NCBI GenBank assembly: GCA_934454115.1
Contig: CAKSFQ010000008.1
Location: 17,949-81,948 of the forward strand
Length of the DNA stretch: 64,000 bases
From: an uncultured Clostridia bacterium
GTDB taxonomy: Bacteria > Bacillota > Clostridia > Monoglobales > Monoglobaceae
Direction: 5' to 3'
Shown here: one piece after another, positions 52,165 to 61,971 of the stretch
How positions within the stretch are numbered: position 1 is the first letter of the stretch
Layout: each line of letters begins with the position of its first letter
Notes under the pieces: generated by a model
What the model saw: only the letters and a program-made list of their open reading frames with translations
What the model was told of the DNA's origin: nothing
Databases searched by the model: none
Made by a program: the position numbers and the translations under genes

Positions 52165-55100
52165 TTTTCTCAATCATTTTGACATTTTCCTCGCCAAGCA
52201 AGGCGCGCAGCTTTAAAAACAGTGTTTCATTTTCGGATATCCAAAGGCTCTTTGGCGCCGCCATGGTTTCCTTTTTGGCGGCATCATAGAGATACACCGG
52301 GATATCCCCGTGGAATCCGCGCAGAACCTCTTTAATACTTGTCATCTGCTGCGGCGTATTTTCTTCCAATTTTAGATACAGCTTTTTTGTTCCGTTCGTC
52401 TCCTTTGCCGCGTCCTCAAGCAGACAGACCTGCTCTAAGCGCAGCTTGGGTGGCGCATCGTCGCCGATATCCAGGTTTCCCTCAGCCAAAACGATCCGAT
52501 CCGGCTGCAAAAGCGGATCGTATTTGCGAAGGAGGCTGGGAAAAACCAAAATCTCCATCGAGCCGCTCAAATCCTCCAGCACGACATAGCGCATCATCTC
52601 CCCTTTTTTGGTGAGCTGATTGCGTGCACGGGTAATGATGCCGGCGAGCTTTACCTTCATGCCGCCCAAAAAGCGGCCGTTTTCATTTTCTGCGATATCG
52701 CGGATCTGCGCCCCGGCACACCGAGCAACCTGCTCGCGGCAGCCGTCTAGGGGATGCCCGGAAACATAGACCCCAATGCTATCCTTTTCCATTGCCAGGA
52801 TTTCTCTTTCTTCAAACTCCGGCACATCCTCAAAATCATCCACCGCCAAAACGGGCTGATCCATCATCGAAAACATGTCAATCTGCCCCGGCATCACCAT
52901 CTTTTGCTGATGCACCGCGTCATCCAAAACGCGTTCATACACGCGCAGCAGCACCGCGCGCTTTAGCCCCAGGCAATCAAACGCACCGCTGCGAATCAGG
53001 TTTTCCAGCACGCGCTTATTGAGTTTTCTCCCGGCCATACGAACGCAAAAATCCCGAAAACCGGTGAATGCGCCGCCGGCAGTGCGTTCCGCCACGATCT
53101 CATCCACCACGGCGCCGCCGACGTTCTTAACCGCCGCCATGCCGAAACGGATTTTTCCGTCCTCGACCGAAAACTGCCGCACGCTGCGGTTAATATCCGG
53201 CGGAAGAACGCGGATTCCCTTGCCTTTTAGCATTTCGATATACTGTGTCACCTTCTCGGTATGCTCCATCAATGAGGTCAAGAGCGCCGCAAAAAACGCA
53301 ACGGGATAGTGGCATTTCAGCCATGCTGTCTGATACGCCACCACGGCGTATGCCGCCGCGTGGGACTTGTTAAACGCGTAGGATGCAAAATCCATCATCT
53401 CGTCAAAGATGGCCGCTGCGACCGATTCGTCCACGCCGCGGCGCACCGCACCGTCTACAACCTGTCCGTCCTCTTCAGTGCCGTAGATAAAGTTATGCCG
53501 CTCCTTTTCCATGACATCAGCTTTCTTTTTTGACATGGCGCGGCGCACCAGATCCGCACGCCCCAGCGAATATCCGCCCAGCTCACGCACGATCTGCATA
53601 ACCTGCTCCTGATAGACAATGCAGCCGTAAGTCACATTTAAAATATGCTCCAGCATGGGATGCAGATAACGAATGTTCGCCGCATTTTTCTTATTTGCCA
53701 CATAGGTGGGAATCGAATCCATCGGACCCGGCCGATACAGCGATATCCCGGCGATAATATCCTCCAGATTTTCCGGCTGAAGCTCTTTCATAAACTGCTT
53801 CATGCCGCCGCTTTCTAACTGAAAAACGCCGTCCGTCTCGCCGGCCGAAATCATCGCGTAGGTTTTCGGATCGCAAAAGTCCGGGTTTTGAATATCGATT
53901 TCCTCGCCGGTCTGCGCCTTGATATGCGCCAGCGTATCCCGGATCACGGTCAGGGTGCGCAGCCCCAGAAAGTCCATCTTTAAAAGACCCAGCCGTTCGA
54001 TGGTCGTCATGGTAAACTGGGTGGTGATGACATCGTCGTTTTTTTGCAGCGGTACATAGTTTAGCACCGGCTTTTCGGTAATGACAACGCCGGCCGCGTG
54101 GGTTGAGGTATGCCGCGGCAGCCCCTCCAGTTCCTTTGCCGTATCGATCAGGCGCTTGATTTCCTGGTCGCTCTGATACATTTCGGTCAGTTTTTCGTTG
54201 ACAACCAGCGCCTTCTCGATGGTCATTTTCAGTTCCATCGGAATCTGCTTTGCCACCTGATCCACAACGCCATACGGGATATCCAGCACCCGTCCGACGT
54301 CCCGTACCGCAAGCCGTGCCGCCATGGTACCAAAGGTGACAATCTGACACACCTGCTCGGCGCCGTACTTGCGGTTGACATAGTCAATCACCTCGCCGCG
54401 GCGTTCATAACAAAAGTCTATATCAATATCCGGCATGCTGACACGCTCCGGATTTAAAAACCGCTCAAAAATCAGGCCGTAGCGGATCGGGTCTACATTG
54501 GTAATGTGCAGACAGTAAGAAACCACACTTCCGGCTGCGCTACCGCGGCCGGGGCCGACCATGATGCCGTTTTCACGTGCGTAACGGATAAAATCCCAGA
54601 CGATTAAAAAGTAGTCCACATACCCCATCTGCTCAATAATGCCAAGCTCATAATCCAGTCTTTTTTGTACCGACCCGTCATCGTTCGGATAACGCTCTTC
54701 CATGCCGGCAGCGGTCAGATGCCGCAGATACGCCGCCGCGGTTATACCGTCCGGCACATCAAATTTGGGAAGATGCAGCTTGCCGAACGTAATGTCCACC
54801 CGGCAGCGATCCGCAATTTTCTGCGTATTGGCAATCGCCTCCGGAAACTGTGGAAACAGCGAAAGCATTTCGTCCTCCGATTTCAGATAAAGCTGGTCGG
54901 TCGCCATCTTCATACGGTCGGTGTCGGACACGGTTTTCCCCATCTGGATACACATTAAGACATCCTGATACACTGCGTCCTCGCGGCGGACATAATGGAT
55001 ATCGTTGGTCGCAACCAAGGGGATCGAAAGCTCCTTAGAAAGCGTAATTAAGCCGCGGTTAATCTTTTGCTGCTCTAAGATGCCGTGATCCTGTAATTCA

Positions 55101-55615
55101 ATATAAAAATGATCCCGGTCAAAGATGGTTAAAAATTCTTCTGCCCGACGTTTTGCCTCCGCATAGTTATCGTTTAAGATGTTGCGCGACAAAACCCCTG
55201 CCATACAGGCGCTGAGCGCAATCAGTCCGCCGCTGTAACGGCGCAAAAGCTCCATATCAATCCGGGGTTTATAATAAAATCCTTCAATAAAGCCGAGCGA
55301 CACCAGCTTCATCAGGTTGTGGTAGCCCTCGTCATTCTCGGCAAGCAGAATCAAATGATAGCTCTGCGCGTCATACTCGTGCACCTTGTCGTGACGACTC
55401 CTTGCGGCCACATAGACCTCACAGCCCAGAATCGGATGAATCCCCTGGGATTTGGCATATTCATAAAAGTCAATGACGCCGTACATATTCCCGTGGTCGG
55501 TGATGGCAATCGCGGTCTGCCCCAGCGCCTTTGCGCGGTCAACCAGCTTCCTGATGGTTCCCTCGCCGTCAAGCAGGCTATACGCCGTATGGGTGTGCAA
55601 ATGTGCAAAAGCCAA
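52157..55615 (-). CDS. dnaE: DNA polymerase III alpha subunit (DnaE)
   Basis: Replicative polymerase of the DnaE type (with PolC, the second Gram-positive replicase). The 1152 residues include the N-terminal PHP domain (HLHTHTAYSLLDGEG), the catalytic palm with PDIDIDFCYERRGEVIDY, the thumb/fingers, a helix-hairpin-helix region and a C-terminal OB fold (KLAGIITRARNQLTKKG). The C-terminal residues KRQ and the stop lie in a repeat fragment. It is downstream of whiA in the conserved cluster; the HPr gene often found between them is missing. Confidence 0.96.
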   Translation of the reverse strand: MAFAHLHTHTAYSLLDGEGTIRKLVDRAKALGQTAIAITDHGNMYGVIDFYEYAKSQGIHPILGCEVYVAARSRHDKVHEYDAQSYHLILLAENDEGYHNLMKLVSLGFIEGFYYKPRIDMELLRRYSGGLIALSACMAGVLSRNILNDNYAEAKRRAEEFLTIFDRDHFYIELQDHGILEQQKINRGLITLSKELSIPLVATNDIHYVRREDAVYQDVLMCIQMGKTVSDTDRMKMATDQLYLKSEDEMLSLFPQFPEAIANTQKIADRCRVDITFGKLHLPKFDVPDGITAAAYLRHLTAAGMEERYPNDDGSVQKRLDYELGIIEQMGYVDYFLIVWDFIRYARENGIMVGPGRGSAAGSVVSYCLHITNVDPIRYGLIFERFLNPERVSMPDIDIDFCYERRGEVIDYVNRKYGAEQVCQIVTFGTMAARLAVRDVGRVLDIPYGVVDQVAKQIPMELKMTIEKALVVNEKLTEMYQSDQEIKRLIDTAKELEGLPRHTSTHAAGVVITEKPVLNYVPLQKNDDVITTQFTMTTIERLGLLKMDFLGLRTLTVIRDTLAHIKAQTGEEIDIQNPDFCDPKTYAMISAGETDGVFQLESGGMKQFMKELQPENLEDIIAGISLYRPGPMDSIPTYVANKKNAANIRYLHPMLEHILNVTYGCIVYQEQVMQIVRELGGYSLGRADLVRRAMSKKKADVMEKERHNFIYGTEEDGQVVDGAVRRGVDESVAAAIFDEMMDFASYAFNKSHAAAYAVVAYQTAWLKCHYPVAFFAALLTSLMEHTEKVTQYIEMLKGKGIRVLPPDINRSVRQFSVEDGKIRFGMAAVKNVGGAVVDEIVAERTAGGAFTGFRDFCVRMAGRKLNKRVLENLIRSGAFDCLGLKRAVLLRVYERVLDDAVHQQKMVMPGQIDMFSMMDQPVLAVDDFEDVPEFEEREILAMEKDSIGVYVSGHPLDGCREQVARCAGAQIRDIAENENGRFLGGMKVKLAGIITRARNQLTKKGEMMRYVVLEDLSGSMEILVFPSLLRKYDPLLQPDRIVLAEGNLDIGDDAPPKLRLEQVCLLEDAAKETNGTKKLYLKLEENTPQQMTSIKEVLRGFHGDIPVYLYDAAKKETMAAPKSLWISENETLFLKLRALLGEENVKMIEKRQ

Positions 55616-55639
55616 GTCATCATCCCCTTTCCGGATTTT

Positions 55640-56533
55640 TTACAGCTGCATCAGTTTCTTCAGCCGATGATTCACGCCCGACTTCGTCAGCGGCGGATTC
55701 ATCAGCGCGCCCAGCTCGCTCAGGCTCATCTCCTTATGTTCCAGCCGCAGTCTTGCAATCTCTCTGAGATCCTCCGGGAGATGATCTAAGCCGGTGGTTT
55801 TTTGAATCTCCTTAATGGCACGCACCTGACGGACAGACGCGTTGATGGTTTTTTCCAGGTTGGCCGTCTCGCTGTTTGCCGTTCGATTAAAATCGTTGCG
55901 GATCTCCTTTTCAATCTTAATATTTAAAAGCTCCATCTGCGCCTTAAACGCGCCGATATAGCTTAAAAAATCCGAAATGCTTTCACTGTTTTTTAAATAC
56001 AACACATATTTTGACTGCCGTCCCGCCATCTTAAACGAAAATCCGATATCATCCAGCAGCTGCTTCATGTCCCGTCCGAGTCCAAGGTAGGGCGTGACAA
56101 ATTCCATATTATAATTCTTTTTGGGGTCAACCACCGTACCGCCGCCCAAAAAAGCGCCCTTACAAAACGCGCGGCGGCAGCAATCGTTTTCTATAAGTTC
56201 CTTTGCGATACGATATCTTATCATTCCATTGGACGGATCGGTGAGATGTAAATCATAAAGCAGCTGCAAGATCGCCGTGGCATCGCTGATTTCCGCAATG
56301 TAACGCGCACTGTTTTCACTGTTTTGCGCTGCCTTTGCCTCCATTCCCATGGTGCGGCAAAGATTGGCAAAGCTGCCCAAAACATCCTGATTTTCTGTCA
56401 CAAAGCGCACCGCATGCTCCGAGAGCGCCGCACCGAACAATAACATTCCGGCAAGTTCGGCTCGGTCGCAGCAGCGATGCTGATTCTCCTGTTTAAAAAG
56501 CTCTTCCTTGGTTAACTGAGAAAATGATTTCAT
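55640..56533 (-). CDS. whiA: WhiA sporulation/cell-division regulator
   Basis: DNA-binding protein of 297 residues with an N-terminal LAGLIDADG-like domain (CRRAFCKGAFLGGGTVVDPKKNY) and a C-terminal helix-turn-helix (MSLSELGALMNPPLTKSGVNHRLKKL). It affects cell division and chromosome segregation in Firmicutes and sporulation in actinobacteria. It lies 9 bases after yvcK in the conserved cluster. Confidence 0.96.
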   Translation of the reverse strand: MKSFSQLTKEELFKQENQHRCCDRAELAGMLLFGAALSEHAVRFVTENQDVLGSFANLCRTMGMEAKAAQNSENSARYIAEISDATAILQLLYDLHLTDPSNGMIRYRIAKELIENDCCRRAFCKGAFLGGGTVVDPKKNYNMEFVTPYLGLGRDMKQLLDDIGFSFKMAGRQSKYVLYLKNSESISDFLSYIGAFKAQMELLNIKIEKEIRNDFNRTANSETANLEKTINASVRQVRAIKEIQKTTGLDHLPEDLREIARLRLEHKEMSLSELGALMNPPLTKSGVNHRLKKLMQL

Positions 56534-56542
56534 CGCAATCCC

Positions 56543-57631
56543 TCATTTCCTGTTCTCCTGATTTCTTCTTCGGGCGGGGCGGTACAGACGAACGCCCTCC
56601 TCACTGACAAGCTCCCGATCGTACAGACGCACATAACGAAGAACGTCAAAGATCGTATCGGCCAGCACCTCCACATCATGCCGAATATAACGATTTTGGT
56701 AAATGCCCACCAAATCCCGCTTGATCCACTTGATTTTGGTTTTTGCAAAGCGTTCCTCATCCAGAACAACCGTCTCGGCGTCCTGCTCCATGTATTTAGA
56801 AAGCAGCGGCGTGTTGATCGGCTGCTGATTGACAATACAATAGTCCAAAAAATCTGCGCCGGTATGATCTAAAATCGCCTGTACATGGTCAAAGGCGGTA
56901 TAACCGTCCGTCTCACCGGGCTGCGTCATGATATTGTTAATGTATAAAACCGGCGCGTGCGAATCCCGGATTGCTAAGGCCACGCCCGGAACCACCAGAT
57001 TCGGCAGTATGCTGGTATAAAGGCTGCCGGGGCCTAAAGTAATAAGATCCGCCTTGGCAATCGCCTCCGCGACCTCCGGAATCATGGTAATCGGCTCCTG
57101 ATGCATCGGATTTTTGTGCTGCAGCCAGATTCGTTTGATTCGGTTTTCATTGCTTGCACTGTGTCCAATGGTCGATTCACCAATCACCTGTTCGCCGCCG
57201 TCCAGTTCTGCCGCCAACTCGACATCGGTCGCCGTCACCGGCAGCACTTCGCCCTGCACTCTTAAAACCTCATTCACGTTTTGCACCGCCTTGACAAAAT
57301 CGCCGTCATAAATCTCGTTCATAGCGGCCAAAAACAGGTTGCCGAAGTTCTGGCCGCGCAGCGATCCCTGACGGAACCGGCATTGCAGCAAGCGTTCCAT
57401 CACCGGCTCGGTCTTTGCCAAGGCTAAAATACAGTTTCGGATATCGCCCGGCGGCAGCATATGTAAATCCCGGCGCAGCATACCGCTGCCGCCGCCGTCA
57501 TCGGCCACGCTGACGACCGCCGTAATATGATCCGTGTAGCTTTTCAGACCGCGCAGCATGGTTGAAAGCCCGGTTCCGCCGCCGATGGCAACAATGTTCG
57601 GATGATCGGATCTGTTGGTTTCCTTCATCAT
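56543..57631 (-). CDS. yvcK: YvcK/CofD-like gluconeogenesis factor
   Basis: UDP-GlcNAc-binding protein needed for growth on gluconeogenic carbon and for cell-wall homeostasis. The ~362 residues show the nucleotide loop IVAIGGGTGLSTMLRGLK, VSVADDGGGSGMLRRDL and LITLGPGSLYTSILPNLVV. The start is one of three close codons (GTG 57637, ATG 57631, ATG 57628). It lies between rapZ and whiA. Confidence 0.95.
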   Translation of the reverse strand: MMKETNRSDHPNIVAIGGGTGLSTMLRGLKSYTDHITAVVSVADDGGGSGMLRRDLHMLPPGDIRNCILALAKTEPVMERLLQCRFRQGSLRGQNFGNLFLAAMNEIYDGDFVKAVQNVNEVLRVQGEVLPVTATDVELAAELDGGEQVIGESTIGHSASNENRIKRIWLQHKNPMHQEPITMIPEVAEAIAKADLITLGPGSLYTSILPNLVVPGVALAIRDSHAPVLYINNIMTQPGETDGYTAFDHVQAILDHTGADFLDYCIVNQQPINTPLLSKYMEQDAETVVLDEERFAKTKIKWIKRDLVGIYQNRYIRHDVEVLADTIFDVLRYVRLYDRELVSEEGVRLYRPARRRNQENRK

Positions 57632-57651
57632 ATTCACCCTTTTTATCTCCG

Positions 57652-58509
57652 TCAGATTCCCTTTTGAATATCCCGATGCGACGCCAAAACATGGTGTCCG
57701 CTGCGCAAAAGCTGTTTATGAAGCTCTTCGGCAATGGTCACGCTGCGGTGGTGCCCGCCGGTACAGCCGATCCCGATCACCAACTGCGCTTTTCCTTCTT
57801 TTTCATAATGCGGAATCAAATATTCCATCATATCGACCAGCTTTTTGACAAACTCCCGGCTTTGCGCATAGTCCATCACGTAGTCGCGCACACAGGTTTC
57901 CAGCCCCGTATGCTCCCGAAGCTCGGGGATATAAAAGGGATTTGGCAAAAAGCGTACGTCAAAAACCAGATCCGCATCCAAGGGGATCCCATACTTAAAC
58001 CCGAAGGATACCACGTGAATGGTCATGGAAAAATCCCTTGCGCCGCCGTAAATCGAGGCAATGTGCGCCTTCAGCTGTGCCGTGGACATTCCGGAGGTGT
58101 CCACAATATGTGTTGCCCGCTTGCGAATGTCATTTAAAAGCGTCCGTTCGCGGCGAACCCCGTCCATAATACGGCCGCCGATGGAGAGCGGATGCTCCCG
58201 TCTTGTCTCTTTATAGCGTTTTAAGAGGACTTCCTCGCTCGCCTCCAAAAATAAAATCTCATAATCATAGCCAAGCTCTGAGAGCTGGTCTAAATTTGCG
58301 TCCAGTTCCCGGAACAAATCGCCGCCCCGGATATCGCAAACCAAGGCCGCCATATCCTGCGGCTTGGCCGACCGATGATAAATCTCGGCAAATTTGGGGA
58401 TCAGCTCCGGCGGCATATTATCCACACAGTAGCAGCCCAAATCCTCCAGTGCCTTTACCACCTGAGATTTTCCGGCGCCGCTCATCCCGGTAATGATAAT
58501 AAATTTCAT
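57652..58509 (-). CDS. rapZ: RapZ/YvcJ nucleotide-binding protein
   Basis: P-loop protein of 285 residues, normal length. Walker A is ITGMSGAGKSQVV and the C-terminal domain has the signature IGCTGGHHRSVTIAEEL. In E. coli RapZ is the RNase adapter for glmZ; in Firmicutes YvcJ affects competence. It is linked to yvcK and murB here. Confidence 0.95.
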   Translation of the reverse strand: MKFIIITGMSGAGKSQVVKALEDLGCYCVDNMPPELIPKFAEIYHRSAKPQDMAALVCDIRGGDLFRELDANLDQLSELGYDYEILFLEASEEVLLKRYKETRREHPLSIGGRIMDGVRRERTLLNDIRKRATHIVDTSGMSTAQLKAHIASIYGGARDFSMTIHVVSFGFKYGIPLDADLVFDVRFLPNPFYIPELREHTGLETCVRDYVMDYAQSREFVKKLVDMMEYLIPHYEKEGKAQLVIGIGCTGGHHRSVTIAEELHKQLLRSGHHVLASHRDIQKGI

Positions 58510-58556
58510 CGTAATTCCACCTCTTTGGTAACGAAAAGATACCCGGCACTTCCCAT

Positions 58557-59474
58557 TTAAAATTCCCCGAAAAACCGAACCTCCGGCATAAGCCGTACCC
58601 CGAATTTTTCTTCCACCTTATTTTGTACCATCTCAATCAGCGCGCGGATTTCCGCCGCAGTCGCGTTTTGGTCGTTCACAATAAACCCGGCGTGCTTGGT
58701 CGAAACGGACGCGCCGCCGATACGCAGTCCCATCAGCCCTGCGTCCTGAATCAGCTTGCCGGCAAAATATCCCTCCGGGCGGCGGAAGGTGCTCCCTGCG
58801 CTCGGATACTGCAGCGGCTGCTTTTCCTTCCGCCGTTTTGCCAGATCGTCCATCTTCGCGCGGATTTGCGCTGCGTCTCCCTCACAGAGCGACATGGTCG
58901 CCCCTAAAATCACCCAATCCGGGTGGTGCATAAAAACACTCTGCCGATAACCAAATTCCAAATCCTTGGCTTCAAGCGTCTGCACCGTGTTCTTCCCGTC
59001 CAGGTACTGCACGCTGCTTACAATTTGTTTCATCTCTCCGTCGTAGGCGCCGGCATTCATATATAAGGCGCCGCCCAGCGTCCCCGGTATGCCTGCGGCA
59101 AACTCCAGCCCGGTCAGTGCGTTTCCGAGAGCATAGCTTGCAAGTCTTGATAGTTTAATCCCTGCCTGCGCGCGGATCGTGTTTCCCTCTGCCGTACAGG
59201 CGGCATAGGCATTGCCAAGGCTAATCACGGCGCCGCGGATTCCGCGGTCGCCCACCAGCACGTTAGAACCGTTCCCTAAAAACATATAGGGAATCCTAAG
59301 CTGCCGCAACAGCTTGCATACCGCACGGATTTCACCGGTCTCCGACGGCTCAATCCACAAATCGGCATTACCGCCTACTCGAAAGGTCGTATGCCTGCTC
59401 ATCGGCTCTCCTATCTTAACCATGCAGGGGCCAACAATTTCAGAGACCAGGCGCACCACTGTATCTGCAATCAT
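58557..59474 (-). CDS. murB: UDP-N-acetylenolpyruvoylglucosamine reductase
   Basis: FAD enzyme of 305 residues making UDP-MurNAc for peptidoglycan. Motifs: HTTFRVGGNADLW, FLGNGSNVLVGDRGI, GIPGTLGGALYMNAGAYDGE and the catalytic serine region YPSAGSTFRRPEG (type IIb MurB). The ATG overlaps the stop of the PHP gene (ATGA). Confidence 0.96.
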   Translation of the reverse strand: MIADTVVRLVSEIVGPCMVKIGEPMSRHTTFRVGGNADLWIEPSETGEIRAVCKLLRQLRIPYMFLGNGSNVLVGDRGIRGAVISLGNAYAACTAEGNTIRAQAGIKLSRLASYALGNALTGLEFAAGIPGTLGGALYMNAGAYDGEMKQIVSSVQYLDGKNTVQTLEAKDLEFGYRQSVFMHHPDWVILGATMSLCEGDAAQIRAKMDDLAKRRKEKQPLQYPSAGSTFRRPEGYFAGKLIQDAGLMGLRIGGASVSTKHAGFIVNDQNATAAEIRALIEMVQNKVEEKFGVRLMPEVRFFGEF

Positions 59475-60196
59475 CCGGCCGCCTCCCTACTGCGAAATTC
59501 CTTTAAAAAGGCAAGAAACCGCGCCCCGTCTACATTCATAATCAATTCCTCCGGAAAATCGATTTCCTCCAGCATGGCGATCGCGTGGTCGAATATGCCG
59601 ACCTGGTAACAATTGTGCGCATCCGAGCTGACAACGATTTTTGTGCCCAGCCTTTTACAGATCAGCGCAATATCGCGGCAGTTCTCACGGCTGCCCGCGC
59701 GCGCCTCAAAGGAATGGTTGTTAATCTCAATGCATTTATTGGCTTTCTTTGCCGCAGCAATGACCGTCTCGTGGTCAAAGTCGAACCGCTGATCCCCGGT
59801 ATGCCCCAATATGGTAACATACGGATTTTGGATCACGTTCATCCAGGCGGCGGTATGCGCCTCCTTCGAGGCGCTGTGATAGCACGGCGTGTGCATGGAC
59901 GCAATCACCATGTCCGCCCTCTCCAGCAGGGACCCTGGAACATCCAAATGCCCCTCATCATCCAAAACATTTGCCTCGATTCCCTTAAGCAGCCGCACGC
60001 CGTCAACCTCCTTTGGCAGATCGTGCATGGTACTGAAATGCCATATATGCGGCGCATCCGGAATCGCCGGCGCATGGTCTGTCATACAAATCAGATCCAG
60101 ACCGCGCTGCTTTGCCATCGCCAGATTTTCCGCCACGGTGCTAAAAGCGTGATCGCTGCAATTTGTGTGGGTATGCGTATCTGTCAATATTTTCAT
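59471..60196 (-). CDS. PHP-domain phosphatase (YcdX-like)
   Basis: Metal-dependent phosphoesterase of 241 residues: DTHTHTNCSDHAFST, MTDHAP, GIEANVLD, ASMHTPCY, EINNHSFEARAGS and SSDAHNCYQVG give the full set of PHP metal ligands. E. coli YcdX has phosphatase activity; the physiological substrate is unclear. It lies between hprK and murB, a common clostridial order. Confidence 0.9.
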   Translation of the reverse strand: MKILTDTHTHTNCSDHAFSTVAENLAMAKQRGLDLICMTDHAPAIPDAPHIWHFSTMHDLPKEVDGVRLLKGIEANVLDDEGHLDVPGSLLERADMVIASMHTPCYHSASKEAHTAAWMNVIQNPYVTILGHTGDQRFDFDHETVIAAAKKANKCIEINNHSFEARAGSRENCRDIALICKRLGTKIVVSSDAHNCYQVGIFDHAIAMLEEIDFPEELIMNVDGARFLAFLKEFRSREAAG

Positions 60197-60273
60197 GTAA
60201 GCTTTCCTCTTTTCCTTGCTTTCCTCGTCTATGAATTTTCTTTCCGTTCACCGTGCGCTTTTCACGGCTTTTC

Positions 60274-61212
60274 TCAGCTGTTTGCGCCGAACGCACCGCC
60301 GACGTGCTCCGAAATTCTGCGGTTTAATTCCTCCGCGGCGTTATAGCCCAGCTTCTTCTGGCGGTTGTTCATCGCGGCAACCTCAAAAATCACGGCAAGA
60401 TTACGCCCCGGCCGTACCGGAATCGTCAGAGACGGAATATCAAGCCCCAAGATATTGGTGTACTCATCAACCAATCCCAGGCGGTCATACTGCTTTCCGT
60501 GCTCCCAGGCCTCCAGATGAATAATCAGATCGATCTTCTCCGACTCCTTCACGGCGCCCATACCAAAGATGTTTTTTACGTCAACAATCCCGATACCGCG
60601 GATCTCGATAAAGTGCCGTATAATGTCCGGCGAAAAACCCACCAGGGATTTTGACGACACCTTTTTGATCTCCACCGCGTCATCGGCAACCAGACGATGG
60701 CCGCGCTTAATCAGCTCCACAGCGGCCTCACTCTTTCCCACGCCGCTGTCGCCCATAATCAAAACGCCCTGGCCGTAAACCTCAACCAAAACCCCGTGCC
60801 GAGTGATTCTCGGCGCAAGTTCTACATTTAGGTATGCGTTAAGCGTACTGGTAAAATAAGAGGTTGAATGCGGCGAGCGCAAAACGGGAATATCAAATTC
60901 CTGCGCCAGCATCATCATCTCCGGCGAGGCGTTGCCGTTTCTTGTCAGCACCACCGCGGTGACATGCTTTTCAAACAGGTGCTTTAAACACTGATACCGC
61001 TCCTCGGAGGTCAGCGTGGCAAGATAGGTATTTTCTACCATACCAAAAACCTGAATCCGCATCGGATCAAAATAATCAAAAAAACCGGTAAGCTGCAAAC
61101 CGGGACGGTTTAAATCTGCCGTTTCGATCAGAATTTCACGTTCCGGGTAATAGAGCTTCTCCAGCTTCATCTCACTTACAACTTTATTCAGTTCTACGCT
61201 GAAGTTTTCCAT
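60274..61212 (-). CDS. hprK: HPr kinase/phosphorylase
   Basis: Bifunctional enzyme of 312 residues that phosphorylates and dephosphorylates Ser46 of HPr and Crh, the signal for CcpA-dependent carbon catabolite repression. The C-terminal kinase domain has the P-loop GDSGVGKSEAAVELIKRGHRLVADD and the signature IEIRGIGIVDVKNIFG. ATG 61212 has AGAGGTGTCATACT upstream. The only HPr-like protein in the window is at 45.9 kb. Confidence 0.96.
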   Translation of the reverse strand: MENFSVELNKVVSEMKLEKLYYPEREILIETADLNRPGLQLTGFFDYFDPMRIQVFGMVENTYLATLTSEERYQCLKHLFEKHVTAVVLTRNGNASPEMMMLAQEFDIPVLRSPHSTSYFTSTLNAYLNVELAPRITRHGVLVEVYGQGVLIMGDSGVGKSEAAVELIKRGHRLVADDAVEIKKVSSKSLVGFSPDIIRHFIEIRGIGIVDVKNIFGMGAVKESEKIDLIIHLEAWEHGKQYDRLGLVDEYTNILGLDIPSLTIPVRPGRNLAVIFEVAAMNNRQKKLGYNAAEELNRRISEHVGGAFGANS

Positions 61213-61381
61213 AGTATGACACCTCTTTTTATGTATGCGCTGTCGCTGCACCCCATCTATTTTATCATCCCCATTATACTATGAATACCCGTCTTTTGCA
61301 AGGGATATCCGCAGAAATTTTCACAAGTTTTCGCACCGCGCCGGCCCCGGAAAAATTTTCGATTATTTTTTCAAAAAACAC

Positions 61382-61410
61382 TTGCAATCCTGGCAGGTTT
61401 CTGGTATAAT
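61382..61410 (+). promoter_or_regulatory. Sigma-A promoter of rpmB
   Basis: TTGCAA (61382-61387), 17-bp spacer, TATAAT (61405-61410). Confidence 0.8.
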
Positions 61411-61456
61411 AGTTCGAGTTGAGTTTAGTTTTGCACTGTTAAGGAGGTGTATCTAT

Positions 61457-61645
61457 ATGGCAAAATGTGAAGTTTGCGGCAAGGGCGTTACCTTTGGTAT
61501 TAAGGTTTCTCACTCTCACAGACGGGCCAACAAGGCTTGGAAGCCCAACATCAGACGGGTTAGAGCAATTGTTGACGGTACCCCTAAAAAAGTGTATGCT
61601 TGCACCAGATGTCTTAGATCCGGCAAGGTTAACCGCGCTGTATAG
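61457..61645 (+). CDS. rpmB: 50S ribosomal protein L28 (zinc-binding type)
   Basis: A 62-residue ribosomal protein of the large subunit. It has the four-cysteine zinc form (AKCEVCGKG and YACTRCLRSGKV) and the core HSHRRANKAWKPNIRRVRA. AAGGAGGTGTATCTAT precedes the ATG. A strong terminator follows after ~100 bases. Confidence 0.97.
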   Translation: MAKCEVCGKGVTFGIKVSHSHRRANKAWKPNIRRVRAIVDGTPKKVYACTRCLRSGKVNRAV

Positions 61646-61681
61646 GAATGCACGCTTTTAGGATGCAGTTTTCGCAATAAA

Positions 61682-61731
61682 ACGCTATGAAACGGCCTGT
61701 GTGATGCGCGGATGATAAGATTCTGCCATAG
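61682..61731 (+). other. Hairpin between rpmB and its terminator
   Basis: ACGGCCTG pairs with CAGGCCGT near the two ends of this stretch. No function is known. Confidence 0.4.
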
Positions 61732-61744
61732 GCAGGCCGTAAGA

Positions 61745-61784
61745 CAAAACACGCATATCACCGTAAAAAGTGATATGCGTGTTT
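61745..61784 (+). terminator. Terminator of rpmB
   Basis: AAAACACGCATATCAC/GTGATATGCGTGTTTT, perfect 16-bp stem with an 8-base loop. Confidence 0.9.
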
Positions 61785-61848
61785 TCGTATGTGCAGGGGT
61801 TTTTGCGCCCTGGTAATATAAGATGTTTCCTGTCAAAATATTGTCTAT

Positions 61849-61902
61849 TCATTGTTTACCCGGCACATTGATTTTTCCGATTTGGGCGTTTAGGTTTGCC
61901 AT
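61849..61902 (-). CDS. Possible 17-residue peptide
   Basis: ATG 61902 follows AAGGGGGTGAAATCT, a very strong ribosome binding site, and encodes MANLNAQIGKINVPGKQ. The frame resumes after the stop. No family recognised; it may be a leader peptide or the truncated start of a lost gene at the border of the AT-rich segment. Confidence 0.35.
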   Translation of the reverse strand: MANLNAQIGKINVPGKQ

Positions 61903-61971
61903 AGATTTCACCCCCTTGTCTTGACTACCCATAATATTACTGTATTTTACACCTTCCACAAAATTAGATTA